64,000 bases of DNA from Fulvia fulva. Lineage: Eukaryota > Ascomycota > Dothideomycetes > Mycosphaerellales > Mycosphaerellaceae. The DNA lies in NCBI RefSeq assembly GCF_020509005.1, contig NC_063013.1, forward strand, positions 1,736,001 through 1,800,000, written 5' to 3'. This document shows positions 50,523 to 60,701 of the stretch, piece after piece (the stretch's first letter is position 1; each line of letters begins with the position of its first letter). The translations under genes and the position numbers were made by a program. The notes beneath the pieces were generated by a model, which ran no database searches, had not been told where the DNA came from, and saw only the letters and a program-made list of their open reading frames with translations.

Positions 50523-51791
50523 TCATGATTGGCTCTCGAGCACGCCTGCAGAACTGTACTGCACATGGCCACTCCCGCCACTGCTGTCGCTCTCACTCCG
50601 TGCAAAGGTTACCCGCCGGGGCGTATCGAGGTTCATCTTCTGGGGCGACGCTTGGCTGGATGCTGCTGTTGCACTCCGAGGCATCTGCGATGTGTGTGGC
50701 GACCCTAGTTGGAAAAGGGCCTGTAACGCGTCTCGTTCGGCTTCAGCTGTCTGTAGCTCCGTCCGAATCGCTGGTGGCCGTCTACTCGTGGCAGTACTGA
50801 CAGGTGTGCGAGGTGGCGACATGGCATTGTTTTGCTGCTGGAAGTGGCTCGTTCCCTGTGGTGGATACTGTCTCGAGCTCGAGTTTGGCCTGATCTCGGG
50901 TGCTGGTTGTAGCCGGGGAGTAGTGCACCACGAAGGTGTGTAGTGCTGTGCCTGTTGGAGTATACCCGAATGATGCCCAGAATGTCGCTTGCTCGGTGGC
51001 GCTCCGGCCACGTTGAGACCATCACGGTTATGGTAGTTGTCGTGCACTGTAAGACGAGAGGTGCCGTTGCTCAGCCCACTGGTACCAGGCCGCTGGTCAA
51101 TATGAGACATGCTGTGGCGGTTGGGTCGTGCTTTGTATGCGGCCAATTGCTCGACTTCATGCAACTGCTTGTGCTCCCACCCGTTCTGCACCTTAGCCAT
51201 AGCATAGCCAAGACGCGTCTTCAACGTTGCAGCCAACTCTCCTGCTCTGCTCCCGGAGGAAGAGATGGACTCGCGACGCGACGCGCGTCCGGGAAAGGTT
51301 GTTGTGTAAGGCGTATTGGGTAGACTCGGCGCGTTCTTGACGTGTCCGCTTGCGGTCCGCTTTGCACCATTCGTCAAGGCAGGCGATGTGATGCTCATGG
51401 GACTTGCCAATGCATGATCGCCGTTCAAATATGCTGTGTGTAACGGATCGTCCGGTGTCCTCTGTCGTTGTATGGCGGTCTTGTGTGACGTATGCGATGC
51501 ATGTCGCGCGGTGGACTCGACCGACGACGACGGCGACGAGTTGTCGGTATAAGTGGTGAGCTGCGACAAGTTGCTGTCGCTGGCCTGCAGTCGCGGCATA
51601 ACACTGCTGGCGGCACTGTTCACACTCAACATGCTCTCTTGCGATGCCGGCGCGGACAACGGTTGCTGCGGGTCGCCTGCTTGCACTGGTCGCGTCGCTT
51701 TCGAAGGTCGGTCGGGTTGGGGCGTCCGCATGTGCGATGTGGTCTGGGCCAGAGGGGTGTTGGTGTAGTTGGAGGCAGTCATCGTCTCCAT
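50523..51791 (-). CDS. Whi5/Nrm1-like G1/S transcriptional repressor
   Basis: The frame is long, but the first true ATG that leaves the conserved part intact is at 51791 (METMTASNY), giving 422 residues. Most of the protein is Ser/Thr/Pro-rich and disordered, with several SP/TP sites suited to CDK phosphorylation. Residues about 185-217 carry the Whi5/GTB motif: ELAATLKTRLGYAMAKVQNGW followed by LHEVEQLA. Near the C terminus is LQALFQLGSP, a second feature of the fungal family. Whi5 and Nrm1 bind SBF/MBF and restrain G1/S genes. The protein could equally be called a Whi5-domain protein of unknown specificity. It diverges from the PDK-family gene across about 550 bases. Confidence 0.68.
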   Translation of the reverse strand: METMTASNYTNTPLAQTTSHMRTPQPDRPSKATRPVQAGDPQQPLSAPASQESMLSVNSAASSVMPRLQASDSNLSQLTTYTDNSSPSSSVESTARHASHTSHKTAIQRQRTPDDPLHTAYLNGDHALASPMSITSPALTNGAKRTASGHVKNAPSLPNTPYTTTFPGRASRRESISSSGSRAGELAATLKTRLGYAMAKVQNGWEHKQLHEVEQLAAYKARPNRHSMSHIDQRPGTSGLSNGTSRLTVHDNYHNRDGLNVAGAPPSKRHSGHHSGILQQAQHYTPSWCTTPRLQPAPEIRPNSSSRQYPPQGTSHFQQQNNAMSPPRTPVSTATSRRPPAIRTELQTAEAERDALQALFQLGSPHTSQMPRSATAASSQASPQKMNLDTPRRVTFARSESDSSGGSGHVQYSSAGVLESQS

Positions 51792-52343
51792 GGTGATTGA
51801 AACAATGTGTGGCTCATGTGTGCCTTCGCTCGTGCAGTCGTGCAGTCGTGTTGAATGGTGCTCGTCACGCGAAGCCTGACGATCGGAGGCTGGAAGGGCT
51901 CTCGGCCTGCTTGTTAAGTTGTTGGGCGACGCGGCTTCGGATCGATAAGGACGCGTCGAATGCCCCGGAATAGTGTACTGTAGTGCTGTTGTTGACAACG
52001 ACGAGTCCAAAGCATTGAGGGCGCTTCGTCACCACCATCACAACCCCACCCGCGACGCGCCATCACGACAGAACGTGATCGTGCGCATAGTTCTACATTG
52101 GCGCCACCAACATTCTCTTCCCGCTTACACTACCATATATAATCCCTTCTCGTCACTCTATCTTCTACTGTTGACCATATCATATCCGTCAAATTACCAC
52201 GAAAATGCCCGAGCCCGGCTGCAATTGCCTTTCACAGTCCCTGCATTACTCACTCCATCTAAAACCCGACTCGATCGCAGTCATCAGGTGTCCAGCCCCT
52301 CCGGTCCATGATCATCCGATAGTCCCACGATTCAGTGCCGACT
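51792..52343. promoter_or_regulatory. Divergent promoter of the Whi5-like and PDK-family genes
   Basis: A 552-base region between two start codons. A TATA-like CATATATAATCC at about 52132-52143 lies 200 bases before the kinase start and is followed by pyrimidine-rich sequence, as expected for a fungal core promoter. The side near the Whi5-like gene is open in its frame for about 73 codons without ATG, probably a leader. Confidence 0.45.
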
Positions 52344-53741
52344 ATGCTCGGCCTGAGAGCTGTAGCACGGCACAATGGCATCTTTAGACCATCTGCAGCG
52401 CTCACACGACCAGGCACGCGACACCTCCAGACCAAGACGGTGACCGATGCCGACATCGCCAGATACGCAGCAAAGCCACTGTACCCGTTGACTTTGGCCG
52501 ACCTGTGCAAGCATGGCAGGCCACCTCTGTCAGAGCAATCGCTGCTCAACAGTGCCAACTTCACTCTCGGAATCCTGCCGTCGCGACTGGCCCACCGCAT
52601 CCAAAGCCTCAGAGCCCTGCCGTACATCGTCGTCGCCAACCCCAACGTCAGCCAGATCCACCAGAACTATGTGCATTCGCTTTCAACACTCCTCCCATTC
52701 GCGGAGCGCAACATCGAGAGTCTGGAAGAGGAGATCAAATTCACAGAGGTCATGGCAGACTTGGTGCAGACCCACAACAATACCATAGCCATCCTGGCGA
52801 GAGGCTTCCTGGAGGCGAGAAAGTACATCACCAAGGACGAGATTACAAGATTCTTGGACGAGCACCTACGTGCACGAATCGGTACTCGACTCATCGCTGA
52901 ACAACACATTGCACTGCACTTCAGCAGCCAGCCGCATCGCGAGCTGTCCGATCATCCAGATGACGCTCCACCGTCGTATATTGGCGTCATAGACACAGCA
53001 TTACGGCCAGCAGACATCATTCGCAACTGCGAACATACCGTCGGCGAGATCTGCGAGCTGAAATATGGCGTCCGCCCCACCATCGTACTGAAGGGCAGCC
53101 CCGAATCATCCATCGCCCACATCCCCATGCACATCGAGTACATCCTCACCGAATTGCTGAAGAACAGCTTCCGTGCCACTATAGAAGCCGGAATGGAGAA
53201 GGAGCCCATCGAGATCACAATCGCACCAGCTCCTGCAGCTGAGGACTCGCATTCGAGACATTCCAAATTGCAAAAGCAGCAAAAACACGGCCAGAAGGAA
53301 GGTGCGCCGGTGGGAGTGATCAGCAATTACGATCAGGGCAGTGTCGATCACGCCTCGGGCTCAAGCGGGCCCGATTACGCAGTATCTGCAAACATCAGAC
53401 CTCTGGACAAGCAGTCTCCTGGTGTAACGATACGGATACGTGATCGCGGCGGTGGTATCGGTCCGGAGAACTACTCAAAACTATGGGAGTATGGCTTCAC
53501 GACTTTCAACGAAGACGAGATTCTGGACAAGGTAAGCGGTGGAAACAGAGGCGTTGACGCGCTGGACGCGATAAGTGGAGGAGCAGCGGGTGGAAGCAGT
53601 CTGGCAGGTCTGGGATATGGATTACCGCTGGGCAGAGCGTACGCGGAGTACTTTGGCGGTGGTATTGCCGTACAGAGTATGTGGGGATGGGGCACGGATG
53701 TATACCTCAGCCTCAGGGGCGTGGGCAAGATTGTGGAATGA
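52344..53741 (+). CDS. Mitochondrial pyruvate dehydrogenase kinase family protein
   Basis: A 465-residue intronless protein; the start is the first true ATG at 52344. The N terminus (LRAVARHNGIFRPSAALTRPGTRHLQTK) is a basic, mitochondrial-type presequence. The helical regulatory domain includes RLAHRIQSLRALPYIVVANP and the HNNTIAILARG helix. The GHKL ATP-binding domain has the N box ELLKNSFRATIE near 270, the G1 box IRDRGGGI near 366, and the G2 box GLGYGLPL near 422, then YFGGGIAVQS. These kinases phosphorylate the E1 subunit of pyruvate or branched-chain ketoacid dehydrogenase on serine. A poly-polar insert at about 295-345 separates the N and G1 boxes. It resembles fungal Pkp1, but PDK versus BCKDK cannot be settled here. 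Confidence 0.88.
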   Translation: MLGLRAVARHNGIFRPSAALTRPGTRHLQTKTVTDADIARYAAKPLYPLTLADLCKHGRPPLSEQSLLNSANFTLGILPSRLAHRIQSLRALPYIVVANPNVSQIHQNYVHSLSTLLPFAERNIESLEEEIKFTEVMADLVQTHNNTIAILARGFLEARKYITKDEITRFLDEHLRARIGTRLIAEQHIALHFSSQPHRELSDHPDDAPPSYIGVIDTALRPADIIRNCEHTVGEICELKYGVRPTIVLKGSPESSIAHIPMHIEYILTELLKNSFRATIEAGMEKEPIEITIAPAPAAEDSHSRHSKLQKQQKHGQKEGAPVGVISNYDQGSVDHASGSSGPDYAVSANIRPLDKQSPGVTIRIRDRGGGIGPENYSKLWEYGFTTFNEDEILDKVSGGNRGVDALDAISGGAAGGSSLAGLGYGLPLGRAYAEYFGGGIAVQSMWGWGTDVYLSLRGVGKIVE

Positions 53742-53785
53742 AAGAAACGAAAGACCAGACAGAAGCCATCATGATACAAACACGC

Positions 53786-53790
53786 AAAAA
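53786..53790 (-). terminator. T5 run, Pol III-type terminator for tRNA-like locus A
   Basis: Five T on the minus strand, about 10 bases beyond the 3' end of the tRNA-like locus at 53800-53920. Confidence 0.45.
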
Positions 53791-53799
53791 GTATACTGC

Positions 53800-53920
53800 C
53801 AAGCCCTACCAGTCTCGAACTGATATCTTCTGAGAACTCCCTTCGCCGTTTGCCATTGGTCGAGACGCGCGGGAGGTGGTTTGTCATCTCAGATGTTCTG
53901 ACCAATTGAACCAAGGGCCC
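53800..53920 (-). tRNA. tRNA-like locus A with 55-base anticodon-loop region
   Basis: The minus strand folds as a tRNA. Acceptor strands GGGCCCT and AGGGCTT pair over seven positions (two G-U). The D arm is GTTC-AATTGGTCA-GAAC, the anticodon stem TCTGA/TCAGA, and the T arm ATCAG-TTCGAGA-CTGGT with a canonical loop. The A-box and B-box sequences fit Pol III promoters. Between the anticodon-stem strands lie 55 bases rather than 7, containing a CTCCC/GGGAG helix, so an intron of about 48 bases is likely. Canonical splicing after position 37 would leave GATGAC plus C. That puts A at position 33 instead of the nearly universal U and a nominal UGA anticodon, without the long variable arm of a tRNA-Ser. 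Identity is therefore unresolved. A T5 run follows 10 bases downstream. Confidence 0.5.
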
Positions 53921-54130
53921 CTTGCAAGATGTTTGCTGCTTTGGTCGAGCCATAGCGATCTATGGAATCTGGTCGGGGAGGGGTGTTTGTGGTGGTATAT
54001 ATGGGTTGTGGATTGATGCAGGGCAGGTGGGAGCGTGCATAATGCCGCGGCCGTCACGTAAGGGATTGGAAGTGACCGGATTTCATGTGCAGGGTCTGGC
54101 GGTATCTATGCTCAAGGCCGTCCAAGTGGC

Positions 54131-54135
54131 AAAAA
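54131..54135 (-). terminator. T5 run, Pol III-type terminator for tRNA-like locus B
   Basis: Five T on the minus strand, about 20 bases beyond the 3' end of the tRNA-like locus at 54157-54285. Confidence 0.45.
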
Positions 54136-54156
54136 GAAGATATCATCGTTGATGAG

Positions 54157-54285
54157 TGACTTCTATCCGAATCGAACGGATCATCTTCTGGGCTCCTGAG
54201 CCGTCGAACCCATTGGGAAAACCCATTGGGAACGAGGGCTCTGGAGATAGAGGCCAGATGCATTGACCAACTATGCTAAGAAGTC
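54157..54285 (-). tRNA. tRNA-like locus B (nominal Arg-UCU) with 62-base anticodon-loop region
   Basis: On the minus strand the acceptor stem GACTTCT/AGAAGTC pairs perfectly. The D arm is GCAT-AGTTGGTCA-ATGC, the anticodon stem TCTGG/CCAGA, the variable loop AGATG, and the T arm ATCCG-TTCGATT-CGGAT. The region between the anticodon strands is 62 bases and holds an extended helix (CTCC, GAGCC against GGCTC, GGAG) and two CCCAATGGG units. Canonical removal of a 55-base intron gives loop CCTCTA plus C, that is anticodon UCU with A37, but C at position 33. Locus C is a diverged duplicate 153 bases away. A T5 run follows about 20 bases downstream. It may be a working intron-bearing tRNA-Arg, a decaying copy, or a tRNA-like RNA with another role. 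Confidence 0.5.
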
Positions 54286-54417
54286 TTTGTTGATTGAGCC
54301 ATGGTGGCTTGGTTTGTTGGATGGGTAGGGAGGGTACGAGCTGTATATCAGGGGTTGCAGGACCACTAAGAGGACTTGTTGCTGTAGTTTGACAAGCTGA
54401 AAAGGCAAAGGGGTGAC

Positions 54418-54424
54418 AAAAAAA
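54418..54424 (-). terminator. T7 run, Pol III-type terminator for tRNA-like locus C
   Basis: Seven T on the minus strand, about 14 bases beyond the 3' end of the tRNA-like locus at 54438-54592. Confidence 0.5.
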
Positions 54425-54437
54425 GAAGCGCCGACTT

Positions 54438-54592
54438 TGACTTCTATCCGAGTCGAGCGGATCATCTTCTGGACTCCTCAGTCAGTCCCCCACTGCTCAG
54501 TGGAAGACGATTCCTCAGCCAGTTCCCACTGCTCAGTGGGACCGGCTGTGGAGATAGAGACCAGATGCATTGACCAGCTATGCTAAGAAGTC
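54438..54592 (-). tRNA. tRNA-like locus C, duplicate of B with 88-base anticodon-loop region
   Basis: All four stems are identical in sequence to locus B: acceptor GACTTCT/AGAAGTC, D stem GCAT/ATGC, anticodon stem TCTGG/CCAGA and T stem ATCCG/CGGAT. Loops differ by transitions: D loop AGCTGGTCA, T loop CTCGACT (losing the conserved T54), and TCTCTA at the 5' side of the anticodon loop. The insertion is 88 bases and unlike that of B apart from its ends. It contains two CCACTGAGCAGTGG hairpins. The pattern, stems kept while loops and insertion drift, is what selection on folding would leave. A T7 run lies about 14 bases downstream. Position 33 is again C. A pseudogene cannot be excluded. Confidence 0.45.
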
Positions 54593-55555
54593 GTCGATTG
54601 TTTGAGCCATAGAGGCAGTCTTTGTCGGATGGGCGAGACGAGCTGGAGTTGGATACATGGCTTCAGACCGTGGACCACAGGCGATGGGAACGTCTTGCAA
54701 AGATACATCGGCAAGCTGCTCGCTACATTCACCTCAGGAGCAAGTCGGCTTTACGCTGGCGCTAGTGGACTGTGCCGAAGCACGCCATGCCTGCCCTCAC
54801 CTTTCTGTACAGCATCACTCCGATGGCCACCTTTCTTCAACATACGGTAAAGCTGCAAGGGCAGTCCAGCGACCCTAATTGACTTGCACGGGGGCAATAT
54901 CATGGCTTCACGACCAGTCGCAGCACCTCGATAAAGTGAAAGCCATCATTTTCGTCTACCGCTTCGACGAGCGTGACATCCAGGGTCCACACCACACTCG
55001 ACTCCAGACCAAGCCAACAAGTTATGCCGCCTTCCGCCGTCTGATGAATGCTCTTGTACATAAGTGCGAAGCGCTGAGCTACTTCGGTCTACGCATCGAC
55101 CGCGGGTTCTAATCGAACGGACGTGTACAGTGGAAGAAAGGCGTTGAACATGTCATTCAGAATTGAGAGGTCCTGCGACAAGTTGTGCGGCTTGCCTACT
55201 ATGACTCAAAGACTGCACAGCATCAGAGCCGAAACAATGGGGTACACCTACAGATCGCAATCGACCAGACCAATACGCCAGAGAAGGAGGACCTCGTTAG
55301 GGAGCTCAAGCGCGCCAAGCGGCCACGTATTGCAGCAAAGAGGACCTGCAGATGCAGAGCTACGAGGTACGAGGATTGTTGCTATGTCAACCTGCCTGCT
55401 TATGAGATGGCGGAGTATGGTGCAGCTTCTGGACTAAGCCCAACCCAGAGTGGCAGAAAACAGTAGCGGATGGCGCTGTCCGAGGGCTCATGAGTTGGTT
55501 TAACACCGCTGTAGACGGTGGTGTGTTGTATTTCCATTCCTGCATCCATTGCGAT
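54593..55555. other. Intergenic region, about 1 kb
   Basis: Lies between the tRNA-like loci and the 3' end of the arylesterase gene. Short frames only; no domain or RNA structure recognised. Confidence 0.4.
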
Positions 55556-56830
55556 CTACTCATTCCAGACCAGCACTCCACGCTCATAAAGCCCCGTCAC
55601 AAAGCCAATCTTCTTCGAGACATCCCTCGTAGCAGTCGAAGAAGGTCCATATTCGTCTCCGACATACAGATTCTTGACTCCAGTCTCCTCTGACCACTCA
55701 GCGACCCAGCTCAAGCGGTTTAGCTGACACTTTTCAGCGTCGACTGCTGCTGTATGACAGAATCTGTTGTTCTTGGCAATTTTCTCCAAGCTCGGCGCAT
55801 GAGGGTGGCCAGCGATCAACAACTTGCCATTGCTGTCCGTACTGATGTTGTCCGGAACGAATGACAAGGGAATCTTCTTGGACAGCATCAAGGATGGAAC
55901 CGTGCCGCCCAGGAAGCGAGCTTCAATGAATGAGTATATCCAGATCGATGCAGTGGTAGAGCTCGCAACAGCTACGGAGCTGTCGTTGAGGAATGTTATA
56001 CCATTCGCGAAAGGGAGCCTGGCCAGAGTCGTGATTTGAGGAGCCTCTTCGTCTATAAGCTTGACGTGTGCTACACTGCCAAAAGGAAGCCCGGCGTATG
56101 TTTCGAACTTTGCTAATGGGAGATTGTCCCTGACCTTGAAGTAGTGGTCATTGGTGACGAAGAATTCATCGCTACTGATGGCTGCGATGGAGTTGGGTGT
56201 TGCCAGTTTGGCGTCTTCGAGTGTGTCGGTCAGTACAGCGGTGCCCTCGTCAACGTCTAGCTTGTACAGCTCGACCTTGGAGCCGGAGTGTGCGTGGTTT
56301 GCGACGAAGAGAGTCGAACTTTCCGCATGGTACTCGATACCCAATGGATGGAAGTCATCAGGCTGGTCGGCCTCAGACCGCTGCAAGGCTAGCTTCTGTG
56401 GTGGTGTTTGTGGTTCCTCAGCATACTTGTACAAGTAGAGACCAGTCGATGGCGGGGGAACGTGGTTCACGAAAGTGCCCATCACTGTGTTCCATCTGCA
56501 GACCATCAATTTCGATGTCGAAGGGCATGCAGCGCATGTACTTACTCATCTCGTCCCGGGTCACAGCTCAGCAGAGCCCATCCAGCCTGGTCATTCAGGT
56601 AGATGTCCTCGCAGTTTCTGACCAGATCTTGGAAGCGAATCTCCCACTTGCCCAGCTCGCTGACCTTTTCAAGTCTGTCGGGGGCGTTGTAGTAGAACGT
56701 ATACAACAACGGCGAGCGGTAGTAAAGGAAAGCTGATAGCAGCAGTACCACCTTTGCTGGTCAGCGAAGTGCTGCCCTCGCCGCTTCGAAGATGACCTAC
56801 CGGCGCAGTCACGAAGCTTGCTGAGCCCAT
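55556..56830 (-). CDS. Paraoxonase/arylesterase-like (SMP-30 fold) membrane-anchored protein
   Basis: Exons 56830-56801, 56751-56546 and 56495-55556 (introns of 49 and 50 bases) give 391 residues. The start MGSASFVTAPVVLLLSAFLYY forms a signal anchor that exists only after the first splice. The six-bladed propeller of the PON family then shows CEDIYLNDQAGWALLSCDPGRDEW, FHPLGIEYH, LFVANHAHSG, TPNSIAAISSDEFFVTNDHYF, LPFANGITFLNDSSVAVASST, DNISTDSNGKLLIAGHPH and VGDEYGPSSTATRD. The N and D residues in NSI, TNDHYF, NGI and DNIS are the expected calcium ligands. PON-like enzymes hydrolyse lactones and aryl esters; the native substrate in fungi is unknown. It probably sits in the ER or secretory lumen. 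Confidence 0.83.
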
Positions 56831-58880
56831 ATTGTGTGAGAGACACGTTCCAGGTTCTTGGTGAGCTTGATAAAGGCGATTCCGATGCAACGATCAACGC
56901 TTTTTGGTAAAGATGACAGCTGCTGACAGAGGTGAGGTCGACGTTGCTCGCGGAAGCTTCGGCAAGCGCTGGAACCTTGCGCTTTTGTTCGAGCACCACA
57001 ATCACCAAGACTTCATCCATCATTCCATCGCCATTCGGATTACCCTCATCACTGTCATCAATATCACGCTGACTATTGGGCGCCAGTAGATGCTTTCTAT
57101 CACGAACCGCGACTAAGCGATATTTTGCGGTCGCTCCATGGCGCGTGGTGCTTCAAGGAACGCGATTTCCAACAAGGATCGACATCCATCCAGCTTCGCA
57201 TTGAAGTAAGAGGTGGCATCGCGTTGTTGGTCCCTATGGCGCTGAGAATTTTGACAGCCCTCCGGCATATCGCCGCAGTAGCCGCCATCTGCGTCTTCGA
57301 GAGGCTCTGCTGAAGCCGCACCATCACTAATTAGTCGGCAGTCTGGACATGATGTCGGCTGTATTAGCGTCGTCGAGCGCTCTGCGACATGCCCTCCAGT
57401 CAGGCTGTGTGAACTCACGGTCGTCTTCACTCCCCATGACTGGGAACAGCGATGCCATGGTGTGAATGGGGTGCTGGATTCCAACTGACGCATCTAGATC
57501 CTGGCACCACTGTCCCTCCAGGGCGTTGTGGCGTAGGTGGAATAGCAGTAGCTCGAAGGCTAACTTTGGAGGTGATTCATGACGTCTGTGATGGTGCCCT
57601 CAAGCACACCAATAACATCCGTGAGACTTCATGTGGCTGGACGTTGGACATCGTCCCATCGCATCTCGAGGTGCTTACGACGCCGTGGACGCTAACAATT
57701 GAAGCCGCAAAAGTCGGCGTGGCATGAAGCTGATCGTCATAACGAGTCAGCTAAACGACCATCTCTTATGCCGTACACCGAACGTGGAACTTCTGAGTTA
57801 GGGTTCCTAATGCGGCACAGGTACAGCTCGCTATAGAGGTGCTGCTCACGCGCGTGAGCTCCCCCAACAGGCCTCGCAGAAGCGGCATCTGACGATCTCG
57901 ACATCGGTGAGCACCAACATCTTCTTCACTGCAACATGCGACAGCCCACGTGGGCTTCACACCCACGGTCAACACCCACGGAAAGCTAGATTTGTCAGGC
58001 AGAAGCAGTAGAGCACTGAGCTTGCACACTATTGGAGTGATACGAGGGATCAGTCCTTCCGTGACATCCATCGAGTCCATATGGAACTCTGCAAGCGATG
58101 ATGTGATACGACAATCGTCGCTCTCTCCGCCGATCCTTCAAGGCCGGGAACATGCCAACATGGCTTCCCACCTGCCTCCCAACATTGCAGGGACATCTGG
58201 TCGCACATTGCAAGCCAAGGAATGAAGCTAAGCCTGCAGTAATATTGAAAGGAGGATCGAGCTCGACTGAAGAAGTAATCCAAGCGGTATGAAGGACGGC
58301 ATTCGCCGCGCAGCCACTGACATTGGAAGAACATTCACCTACATCCTGCGTCAGACGACGGAAAGCCTCCCATCCGAGCACGCGGCAGCCAAACCTTCGG
58401 TCTCGAAACAGTTAAGCTAACTCATTGCAGAGAGCTCGTGCTTTAGCAGACCCCCGCAGCTTCCCAGTGAGGCAACCAGCTGGATACACGGCTGTCATGC
58501 TCTGAAAGCTTCTGAGCTTCTGGACAAGCTTGTTACACCACCAATCACAGCTACCACTATGCCATGTTTCTATACAAGCGAGCAAATGAGCTTGCTGTCT
58601 ACCTGGCTAGCCCCTCTTTGAGCTGTAAGCCAAAGAGTATGCTTAACTCTAATACCCATGTCGCTTTCAGATCGATCCAGGTCTGCGTGGGAACGACGCC
58701 CAAAATGATGCAAGGCGATGGCACGATGACAGTAATGTTCGCGGCGCCATGGATGGATATCTGGGTGGACGAGGAACGGGCGGGTGGGTGGTATATAGAG
58801 GTAGCCACGGCCGGCAATCCCGTCGAAGTACCTTCCTCACGCCAGCAGACATACACGCATCCATCACTTAATCCATCAAC
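56831..58880. other. Divergent intergenic region, about 2 kb
   Basis: Promoters of the arylesterase and Rds1-like genes. Apart from the TATA-like site listed separately, I see no coding, RNA or repeat signal. The length upstream of a likely stress-induced gene suggests extended regulatory sequence, but no known binding-site array is obvious. Confidence 0.45.
58791..58798 (+). promoter_or_regulatory. TATA-like element upstream of the Rds1-like gene
   Basis: GTATATAG, 83-90 bases before the start codon, followed by a C-rich leader. Position and sequence fit a TATA box of a highly expressed fungal gene. No transcript data. Confidence 0.5.
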
Positions 58881-60023
58881 ATGCGCTACACATACGCCAC
58901 CGCATTCGCAGCATTGGCTGCCGCTGTCCCAGTCATCGATGTCGAGAAGCGACAGTCGGCCATCAACGACGGTGTCATCCTCAACTACGCGTTGACCCTC
59001 GAGCACCTGGAGAACGCATTCTACAAGGAGGGTCTCTCGAAGTTCAGCGATGCCGACTTCATGGCAGCTGGCGTGAACCCAGGTTTCTACAACAACCTGA
59101 AGCAGATCAGCTCCGATGAGGAGACTCACGTCACCTTCCTCACGACAGCGCTCAGCGGTGCTGGTGTCACCCCAGTGCAGGCATGCACCTACAACTTCGG
59201 CGCCAAGGATGCAGCAACATTCCTCGCCATTGTCAACGTCCTTGAGGGTGTCGGTGTCAGCGCGTACTTGGGAGCTGCCCAGTTCATCATGAACAAGGAC
59301 TACCTCACTGCTGCCGGCTCTATCCTGACCGTCGAGTCTCGCCACTCGGCATACCTCCGCGAGAACCAGTCGCCAAAGCAGTCTCCATTCCCATCTGCTT
59401 TCGACATCCCACTCAGCTTCAACGAGGTTTTCAGTTTGGCAGCTGGGTACGTACATCCGAAGAGTAGAAGCCGCCGTCTGTCAAAGACATGCGCGCGGCG
59501 TCTGCAGCTCAGTAGAAGACTCCGCTAACAACTTTTGTATAGTTTCATTACTGCCTGCCCTCAAGGCAAGGACGGATCTTTGGGTCTCCCAGTCAAGGCA
59601 TTCCCAGCCCTCACCGTCACCCCAGCTGGCGTTGCCCGACCAGGCGACAAGCTCACCGTCGTCGCCGCTGATGGCGCCCCAGCTTCCACCAACGCATGGT
59701 TCATCACATCTTCCGGAGCCGTCCCTGCACCAATCTCTGGCCAGTCCGTCACCGTTCCAGCCGATGCGCCAAAGGGCCAATCCTACCTCGTCCTCACCAA
59801 GGACGAAAAGACCCCAACTGACGACAGCATTGCCGCAGGCCCAGCTGTCGTTCAGATCGCCGACAACGCTGATGGTCAGAGCTACGGTGGTGCCATGCCA
59901 CCTGCATCTGGTGGTAACGGTGGCAACGGTGGCTCTTCCCCAGCTGCTCCATCTTACGGCACCTACGGCTCATACGGCAAGTACGACCAAGGTAGCTACG
60001 CCAGCTACGGCAAGTACAACTAA
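58881..60023 (+). CDS. Secreted Rds1-like ferritin-fold stress protein
   Basis: Exons 58881-59446 and 59543-60023 (96-base intron) give 348 residues. The start MRYTYATAFAALAAAVPVIDVEKRQ holds a signal peptide and a KR site for Kex2-type processing. The ferritin-like domain (PF13668 type) follows: LNYALTLEHLENAFYKEGL, DEETHVTFLTTAL, then VNVLEGVGVSAYLGAA and ILTVESRHSAYLREN. The Glu and His positions of the four-helix bundle are present. A beta-sandwich-like region comes next, then a Gly/Ser/Tyr-rich tail with repeated YGxYGSYGKY units. S. pombe Rds1 is induced by stress and adenine limitation; relatives are abundant secreted or wall-bound proteins. Codon use is strongly biased to C-ending codons, consistent with high expression. 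Iron binding is not shown. Confidence 0.85.
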
Positions 60024-60701
60024 GCAGTACTATCGCATGCTGTGATGAGATGAAAAGAGACATGAGTGCAACGGCTGTACATAGAACGATAATGCCTGAA
60101 TGTGGAAGTAGGAGACGATGAGACACTAAGACAATAGTATACCATAATGATCAACGAAGTACCTACCATTGAGAATCACTACCTCACAGTCGCACCATGT
60201 CCCGTGTACTGTACAATGTACAGCTTGCCAATCAACAACTTGTCAATGTCCCTGTCGTCAATGCTTGGCCACGAGTTCTGTCGCGTGGTAATGGCAAGCG
60301 AATGACTTTAGGAAGGTCACTGATCTCGTGCACACTAAGCCAGTCGACATTGGACAGCTCTCTTACTGTGGCAACGCTGCCCTACGCCTCGCATTGCAGA
60401 AGCTTCGCTACACCAGCCCCTCCGGGCACAAGTGTGATGAGCAATCTATATGCTCTCCAGGGTCGACCGCCCACAGTGGTCCGCCGCTTCCTGTATCAAT
60501 CCAGTAATCTCTCGTACTTTGATTGTGCATTTCAAAGTTCACGCATCAGTCTGTACCTGCATGATGTATAGGTAACACAGAACTCAGTAATAGATAAGGG
60601 TGAAGATAATCATCGATCTGTACAAGTTGATCCATCTCTCTATCTCTAAAGTATCAAGTACCAACATATACCCTACAAAATATACAACTCTCTTTGACAC
60701 T
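60024..60701. other. Convergent intergenic region
   Basis: 3' regions of the Rds1-like and GH72 genes. No gene recognised. Confidence 0.45.

Noticed and set aside
54157..54592. Reading tRNA-like loci B and C as amber-suppressor tRNAs (anticodon CUA)
   Set aside because: Shifting the loop by one base gives U33 and CUA, but it leaves an eight-base loop, a pyrimidine at position 37 and an unusual splice site. Too speculative.
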